Below, piece after piece: positions 11,464 through 64,000 of a stretch of 64,000 nucleotides of DNA; the stretch's first letter is position 1, and every line of letters begins with the position of its first letter. The position numbers were made by a program, and so were the translations under genes. The notes beneath the pieces are model-generated. The model was given only the letters and a program-made list of their open reading frames with translations, was not told the origin of the DNA and did not search any database. The stretch comes from Enoplosus armatus (Eukaryota > Chordata > Actinopteri > Centrarchiformes > Enoplosidae), in the NCBI RefSeq assembly GCF_043641665.1, contig NC_092182.1, forward strand, positions 24,222,741 to 24,286,740, read 5' to 3'.

Positions 11464-12791
11464 ATGTCTTCTGGTGTAGAGGAGGGTCTCTCCTGTCTGT
11501 CTGTCGGGACACATTTAGAGACCCTGTTGTTCTGTCATGTAGCCACAGCTTCTGTAAGGTGTGTCTAGAGACACGGAACAAAACATGTGAGTGTCCTGTT
11601 TGTAAAACCCGCCATGTAACCTTGGTGATAAAGAACCTGTGTGAGACCTTCTTACTGGAGAGAGATCAGAGATCTTCAGCAGGGTCTGAGACTCTCTGCA
11701 GTCTGCACTCTGAGAGACTCAAACTCTTCTGTCTGGACCATCAGCAGCCAGTGTGTGTCGTCTGTCGAGACTCAAAAACACACAACAACCACAGATTCAG
11801 ACCCATCGATGAAGCTGCACAGGATCACAGAGAGGAGCTCCAGAACTCCCTGAAGCCTTTACAGGAGAAACTGAAGGTCTTTGAACAAGTTAAAGGAAAC
11901 TGTGATCAAACAGCAGAACACATGAAGGTCCAGGCCCGACACACAGAGAGGCAGATTAAGGAGCAGTTTGAGAAGCTTCACCAGTTTCTACAAGAGGAAG
12001 AGGAGGCCAGGATCACTGCTCTGAGGGAGGAAGAGGAGCAGAAGAGTCGGATGATGAAGAAGAAGATGGAGGCTCTGAGCAGAGAGATAGCAGCTCTTTC
12101 AGACACAATCAGAGCCACAGAGGAGGAGCTGAGAGCTGAAGACGTCTCATTCCTGCTGAACTACAAGGCTGCAGTGGAAAGAGTCCAGCAGCGCCCCCTG
12201 CTGGATGATCCAGAGCTGGTCTCAGGAGCTCTGATAGACGTGGCCAAACACCTGGGCAACCTGACCTTCAACATCTGGAACAAGATGAAGGAGATGGTCT
12301 CCTACACTCCTGTGATTCTGGATCCAAACACTGCTCATCCAGAACTCACCCTGTCTGAAGATCTGACCGGTGTGAGATGTGGAGAGAAACAGAGGCTTCC
12401 TGTAAATGTTTGATTCCTTCGTCTCCTGGGCTCCGAGGGTTTTAAATCAGGGACTCACAGCTGGGAAGTCGAGGAAGGAGATAGTCCAGGTTGGGTTATT
12501 GGTGTGGCAGCAGAGTCTCTCAGAAGGACAGGACGCACACACATAAATCCTGCATTATGGACACTATTGTTTCGTAAAGGCAGATATATAACCCCCCCAC
12601 CCCCCCACTGTTCTCCAGATCCACTCCAGAGGATCAGAGTTCATCTGGACTGGAACAAAGGAAAACTGTCATTCTCTGATCTGGATATGAACATATACAC
12701 AAGCATCTTCACACACACTTTCACTGAGTTTGTTTCCAGTCTTAACAATTGGGAATTACCTCCCACTGAAGATATTACCAGTGGTCCCTGA
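11464..12791 (+). pseudogene. Broken TRIM paralogue, inverted relative to the intact copy
   Basis: The ATG at 11464 follows the leader arrangement of the intact copy (17 nt after the acceptor). It reads [11 protein letters not shown], then loses frame: one C appears to be missing near 11497, between the first two RING cysteines. An open frame entered from an out-of-frame ATG at 11439 covers the rest of the RING, B-box and coiled coil up to a stop at 12411-12413. It lacks the first RING cysteine of the CPVC pair. After a further frame change, the PRY-SPRY remnant (GSEGFKSGTHSWEVEEGDSP, then [14 protein letters not shown]) runs to a stop at 12789-12791. About 25 residues of the SPRY core are replaced by unrelated sequence containing a C-rich run (12592-12606). 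The 11622-12377 part is almost identical to the intact gene. Either a pseudogene or a truncated RING-defective protein is possible; pseudogene is favoured. Confidence 0.8.
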
Positions 12792-12816
12792 TGATGATGA
12801 TGATGATGATGATGAT
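12790..12816. repeat. (GAT)n run past the broken TRIM stop
   Basis: About nine GAT repeats lie directly after the stop of the plus-strand TRIM copy. They mirror the CAT run after the intact gene (7766-7787) and mark the outer edge of the inverted duplication. Confidence 0.85.
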
Positions 12817-13962
12817 ATGTGGTGAGGAGGAAAGCACTAACTTTCATCATGTTTTTCCTCTTCCTCTTCTCCAACTGTCTACTGTCTGTTTTCTCTGATA
12901 AATCTCTGATAATCAGATCGGGTGCTTATTGCTGAAACCTGCGACTTCAGGTCATCAACATCACTCTTTTGACACATACAGACCGGCGGCCCTCATCTGT
13001 TTACGCCAACTCTACTAGTTTGATTTATTCTTTCAACTTTAAGCTTGAAATGTCAACTTTATGATCAACATTTCGACTTTATTCCCAAAATGCAAAAAAG
13101 AAAAATCTTCCTCCACTGAGACAGACATGTAACATCAGTCGCACAAAGCTGCCTTATTCTTGACTATCTCAGGATCATTTGTTTCGTATTCTGGGTTCAT
13201 TAATTAACAGATTATTGTAATAGTGTCTTGGCAGGTCCCTGTTAAATATCAATCCAACAGTTGTCTGATAGTCACATGTAAACAGAGACATCAATGGGCT
13301 TTAGGGATTTTATTGCTTTAACTTCTTTGTAATAAAAACTTGGTTTTACTCTTTTTCTGTGCACTTTTTATTTTTCAATTCTTGAACTACATTTCTTGAA
13401 TGTGTGTTGAAAAAGTGCATAATTACGTCATTGTTGTAGCTGCAGAACATAGCAGACGTGTAATCAAATCACTGACTGAACCAGATCCCAGTTCAGGAAC
13501 AGAGCAAAGATTAAGATGTATTGTTTTATCATGTTTTATTATCATTCTGTATGGACACGGATGCTTTGGTCTCCATGGAAACCAAGCTGGAGTTTGATGG
13601 GAAGATGGTGGTCCCTTGATTCAGCAAAACACACACACACACACACATATATAAACACTCAAATACGCCACAGTGGCATGCTGGTTGCCATGGTAATCAG
13701 ACCGGCAGGAAGGCTGGCGGCACTGTGACTCAGCTTGTTGCCGGGTGAATCAGTAAAATACACTGTGACACACACGAACTGTGAACGCTTGGTGTTTGTT
13801 ATCTGCTGGTTGCCACATGATAGAGTGTACAGCTGGGGTGTTTATAAAGTGGAATTCAGATACAACAGCAGATGTATTAGTAGTATATATATCATCATTG
13901 AGTCATGTAACAGTGGTACAAAAGAACCGACCCTATAGTGTTAACACTGTTCAGCCAGCTGA
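12817..13962. other. Intergenic DNA right of the TRIM pair
   Basis: No exon is supported. A short (AC)n run at 13627-13647 is the only ordered sequence. Short open frames here have no recognisable domain. Confidence 0.4.
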
Positions 13963-14266
13963 TTCAGAAATCAGAAATACTTTATTGATCCCCGGGGGGG
14001 GGGGGGGGGGGGGGGGGGATTACATGAAAAACCAACAGGAGCGACTGTAGCAGGCTGCATGCACGGTTGGTGCATGCGCACTTAAGCTCAATGCCAACAA
14101 GTAATTACCAGTGCAATACATATATATACATATACATATACACTTACACATATACACATATACTTCTCATTTCTAGCTCTATGCTACTTTTTCTATTCTT
14201 GAATGGGAGCACATGTAACTTGTCTAATTTTCCCCCAGGGATCAATAAAGCATTTCTGATTCTGAT
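13963..14266. mobile_element. Foldback repeat with 33-bp inverted ends and a G25 run
   Basis: The left end (TCAGAAATACTTTATTGATC, 13971-13990, then CCC and a G run) and the right end (14233-14266) are inverted copies of each other. Between them lie 25 consecutive G (13994-14018) and a TA/CA-rich tract (14117-14163). The phrase ACTTTATTGATCCCC is a common tail in teleost non-LTR retrotransposon copies. Two tails inserted head to head, or a foldback element, would both explain it. Similar single tails are near 30946 and at 53380-53419. Confidence 0.6.
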
Positions 14267-15410
14267 GAATTAAAAATCACCTGTTAAAACTGGTAGAATA
14301 TACTTTACATTGAAAGTCCAAATGTGAAAAGTACAAAAATATCTTGAAGATGTAAGACAAACTCACTGATTTTGTTATAGCACCTCAAATCCCACATTTT
14401 GGTTTTGTGTCCCCAAAATTTGATACTTCATAATAATCAAATAACAAATATAACCGTGCACTCTTTCAACCTTTCCTCGAAGGCGTTCATGGTGTTGCAC
14501 TCATTTGTTCAATTGAAAAGTGATAGAAGTAGTTGCCTGAAGAAGGAAAAAAGAGAGCTTGAGCTCAAACTTTCACCTGACTTTCACCTGGGTGCGATTG
14601 TTGGATTCATAAAGTCACAAAAATGACTCATAGGGGAGGGGGTTTTCAGATGGGAAGCTCTCGATGGACCGCTACGACCTGCAAAGCGAGCAGTTAGTGA
14701 TTACGTTTGTTTACACTCTGATTATTTCAGTATATTTTCTCTTCTGTAAATTGGGTACCGCTGTCACCTCCCGGTAAAGTGTCAGTAGAGTCACAGTATG
14801 TTTATCTGTTCGGGCAAAATCCTTTACTTTGCTCTCTGTAGCTCCGCCCCGCCGGACTGCCGCGTCTTCGGCACACAACAAGCCTCCACCATCCACAGAC
14901 ACGCAGCAGCGTCAAGTGAAGCGAACTCAGCATCGACCGGAAACATACAGGCCTTCAAAATAAAAACCCACCCCTCAGATGAGTAGTATTGAAATGCAGG
15001 ATAAAGATAAGAAAAATAATCACCAGACCAAATATATTTGCAATGTTTGTCTGCATGAGCATGAAGAGGAAAACAGAACCTTTGTTAACCGCAAACCGCT
15101 GTTAGTAAATGTGGATATAATATTCACAAAAATACAGTGAAGTGCCTGGTAAGTTTGTTTTGGACTTGGCAGCTGCATTTGATGGCAAACAGGCATTAAA
15201 TATCAACCTACACAGTTAAGATTTGTTTGGTTATTTCTGTTGTCATCATAGTGAATATAGATGAATAAATAAACACTCATTTCAAAGTCGTTTGGTCATC
15301 ACATTATTTGGCTAGTGAGTGTAGACTGACATGACAGATGTACAGTATTTAGTTTATCAGATTAGTATTGCAGTTTGGTGCATGGTCGTCAGAGGCCTTG
15401 TCTTCCTAAA

Positions 15411-15468
<58 letters not shown>

Positions 15469-16330
15469 ATCATTCACCCACAACAAACTGATTTCAAAAT
15501 TTAACCAAATAAATGATACATAGAAATTCATGGATAAGTTGTTGAACCAGGTGTCTAAGTGAATGCGTTAATGCACTGGAGATTCTACCTTTTCCTAGAC
15601 TCATAGACTAGACTCTGCTCCTATGCATAGCTTGCTGTACTGTTTTCTGTTTTAACAGCCTTTTCCTGCAGTGAAAAAGCTAATCAAAGCTCCGCCAACA
15701 AAGCTATTTTAAGAAGTCATGTTTTTATTGTCTTTTGTCTGTTTTTCTTGTCTTTATCCATTATAGTTAAAATACAGTTTTCGTTGCTCTCAATGTGCTT
15801 ACACACAGTTCCATGAATGATTCACAGGAAAGATAGAAATAGACATACAGCTACAAACATCAAACAGATAAATAAACATTTAACTATAATGTACATACAA
15901 GTAGGTTAAAAAATAGATGCAAAGCAACAATGAACAACAACATATAATGTCTGTATACAAGTCAAACTGTTTGTATAAATTGTAAACAAGAATACAATAG
16001 TGCAAGGGTGCAGAGAGTGCAGGAATAAATAATATGTATGTATATGCATGTATACATGTCTATATAATGTATATACAGGGTGCTTAGATTTATATTTAAT
16101 GATGATTATGTTTATGTTTGTGTCTTTAAACTATAAAATATATTTTAAATGTATGTTTTTATAATGTAAATATGTAAATAATATATTTATATTATATCTA
16201 TTTATATTTTATATATCAAAATACAATACATGTTATATTATTTGTCTGATTATTTGCTTGTCAGTCACTTTTCAATTGCACTAACCTGTATGAAACGAGC
16301 GACACACATTTTGATTGGATTAAAAGGTTT
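14267..16330. other. Intergenic DNA upstream of the MTSS-family gene
   Basis: The region holds a (GT)n array at 15412-15470 and, at about 15755-16090, a fragment with repeated ACATACAAGTAGG- and AATAAACATTTAAC-like phrases typical of old non-LTR retrotransposon tails. It then becomes very AT-rich (16100-16230). No exon is supported. Confidence 0.45.
15412..15470. repeat. (GT)n microsatellite
   Basis: About 29 dinucleotide units with one GTTT interruption, in intergenic DNA. Confidence 0.95.
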
Positions 16331-17186
16331 TATTCTGAAACTCTCGGCCGGATGTGGGGTTTGTCACTTCGGCTACCTTGACGCGGCGTTCGGCGATCCA
16401 CTCATTCACTTTAGGTTAGGACTCCTATTGGAGTAACTGGAGGAAAACGGCTGTGTCGCTCGTCAAAACTCGCAAGAAAACAACGTGAAATCTCTCGGAT
16501 ACTCTTCGGGAAACAACGACTGTGGGAGTTTAAATCCGGGGCTGGACGTCAGATAAGAGCCGTATCGATTTCTTCAAGCGAACTGATTGATCACGGGCTG
16601 TGTGTGTGTGTGTGTGTGTGTTGTCGTTTGGAAAGCCAAACACACACACAGTCACAGGTTGCTAGCGGAGTTAACGCTAACCTAGCTAGCCAAGTTAGCT
16701 AGCTGCGGTGAGCTGTGTTTCCCCGTTCACCCGGGATTTCACCCAGCCGGAGCTAAACTTAAAACAACTGTCAGACATTTTCCAGACAGCCTGCTCTATG
16801 ATTCAGGCATGATGTGGTGTTTTTTCGGACGTTTTTCAAGTTGGCCGGCTGGTAGCATCGGCTGACCAAAAGCCTAACGTTACTGTGAGTCTGTCGGTTC
16901 CTCTCGACCTGGATTTTACTCCCGTGTGTGTGTGTGTGTGAGAGTGTGTGTTTTCCTCGTTTTTTCTGCCTTTTCCATCGCTGTTTTTGGCTGTTTCTTT
17001 TTTTTTTTAAGGTGGACTTTGCCCTCAGGGTGTTGTAACCCCCCCTCCCCTATTAAATAAAAAAAAGCCTCTATTGATTCCTCTGTTGGAGTATTTCAAA
17101 ACTTGGCTGGAACCTTTTTTTTTTTCGGGAGGTAAAAAGTTTGCGTGTTGGGAAGTTGAGGAGGATTTTTCCGAGCCTGTGGAAAA
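16331..17186 (+). promoter_or_regulatory. Probable promoter and 5' UTR of the MTSS-family gene
   Basis: After the AT-rich stretch, base composition turns CpG-richer at about 16340-16560 (GACGCGGCGTTCGGCGATCC and similar), as at TATA-less vertebrate promoters. The sequence then runs without a clear splice site to the start codon at 17187. It contains a (TG)n run (16600-16621), a GCTAGC-rich palindromic stretch (16658-16705) and T-rich tracts at about 16999 and 17117. The transcription start cannot be fixed from sequence. Confidence 0.45.
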
Positions 17187-63543
<46,357 letters not shown>

Positions 63544-64000
63544 GTGAGAAAAAACTACAACTATTACATTCCTCCCAGCCCGAGTACCGTCCTGTGTTTT
63601 TACCGTGTTGTAACCGTTTGTCTCCCATCGGTTTAAATCCGACTCCATCTCACATGATCTCCCGCTGTTTTACCGTTTTATTCCTCATGGTCCCCATCAG
63701 CTCACACTCGACACTCATTTGACACCCTTTTCCTCTGAAGCTTTGCCACCGATTTCATCCACATGTCTCAGATTGAACCTCATATTTCTCTAATCCAGCT
63801 CCGGTTTCATCCCATAAAATCTGGATTTCACTTCAAATCTGTCATTTTAAATTGAACTCTTGATCCTTTTCCATAAAACGTTGTACATTTGTGTGTTCAG
63901 TAATGTTCTGTAAGTGTTTGCCCGAGTGTTTGTGTGTTTGTGGTATATTTTCTGTTACCAGTGTCCTCTTTTAACGTGTTGTTGCGTCTGTTTGCATCTG
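63544..64000. other. MTSS-family intron 11 (partial)
   Basis: No further exon is recognised up to the window edge; the remaining MTSS exons, including the WH2 motif, should lie to the right. Confidence 0.5.

Noticed and set aside
7766..12816. Double-stranded RNA from the inverted TRIM pair
   Set aside because: The genes diverge, so both transcripts are in the same sense; duplex RNA would need read-through across the spacer, for which there is no evidence.

Overview
The window is nuclear DNA from a teleost fish, probably a percomorph. It has GT-AG introns, a very high density of (CA)n/(TG)n microsatellites, and dispersed repeats I know from perciform-type genomes (TTAA-flanked and hAT-like MITEs, Tc1-like remnants, non-LTR retrotransposon tails, a tRNA-derived SINE). 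Three gene loci can be supported. None is bacterial or viral, and I see no CRISPR array, rRNA gene or bona fide tRNA gene.

Layout. (1) 624-3981, plus strand: the last six coding exons of an OSGIN1-type gene (oxidative stress induced growth inhibitor); its first coding exon lies left of the window. (2) 6117-6714: a MITE with clean TTAA flanks. (3) 7766-12816: an inverted, head-to-head pair of TRIM (RING / B-box / coiled-coil / B30.2) genes. The minus-strand copy (7794-9203) is intact. The plus-strand copy (11464-12791) is broken by a one-base loss inside the RING and by decay of B30.2. Even so, the two copies match without a gap over 756 nt of linker, B-box and coiled coil, which suggests gene conversion. 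The intact copy has a perfect ISRE just upstream of a small first exon. (4) 12817-16330: intergenic DNA with a foldback repeat carrying a 25-base G run. (5) 16331 to beyond the right edge: a long plus-strand gene of the MTSS (missing-in-metastasis) I-BAR family. Eleven coding exons (17187-63543) give an unbroken 360-codon frame. It includes the whole membrane-bending I-BAR domain, and the C-terminal part with the WH2 actin-binding motif is off the window.

The two conserved loci have different cellular jobs (an oxidative-stress flavoprotein-like regulator and an actin/membrane scaffold). In human, OSGIN1 and MTSS2 (MTSS1L) both lie on 16q, which weakly favours the MTSS2-type paralogue here. 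The TRIM pair looks like a lineage-specific immune-type insertion between them.

The features that ordinary annotation leaves unexplained are: the conversion-like mosaic in the TRIM pair; CA repeats starting within about 10 nt of the 5' splice site in five of ten MTSS introns; a 115-nt MTSS intron with TG repeats at both ends; two minisatellites; a 19-bp perfect inverted repeat; and an unassigned about 130-codon ORF inside MTSS intron 1. I found no clearly new multi-gene system.
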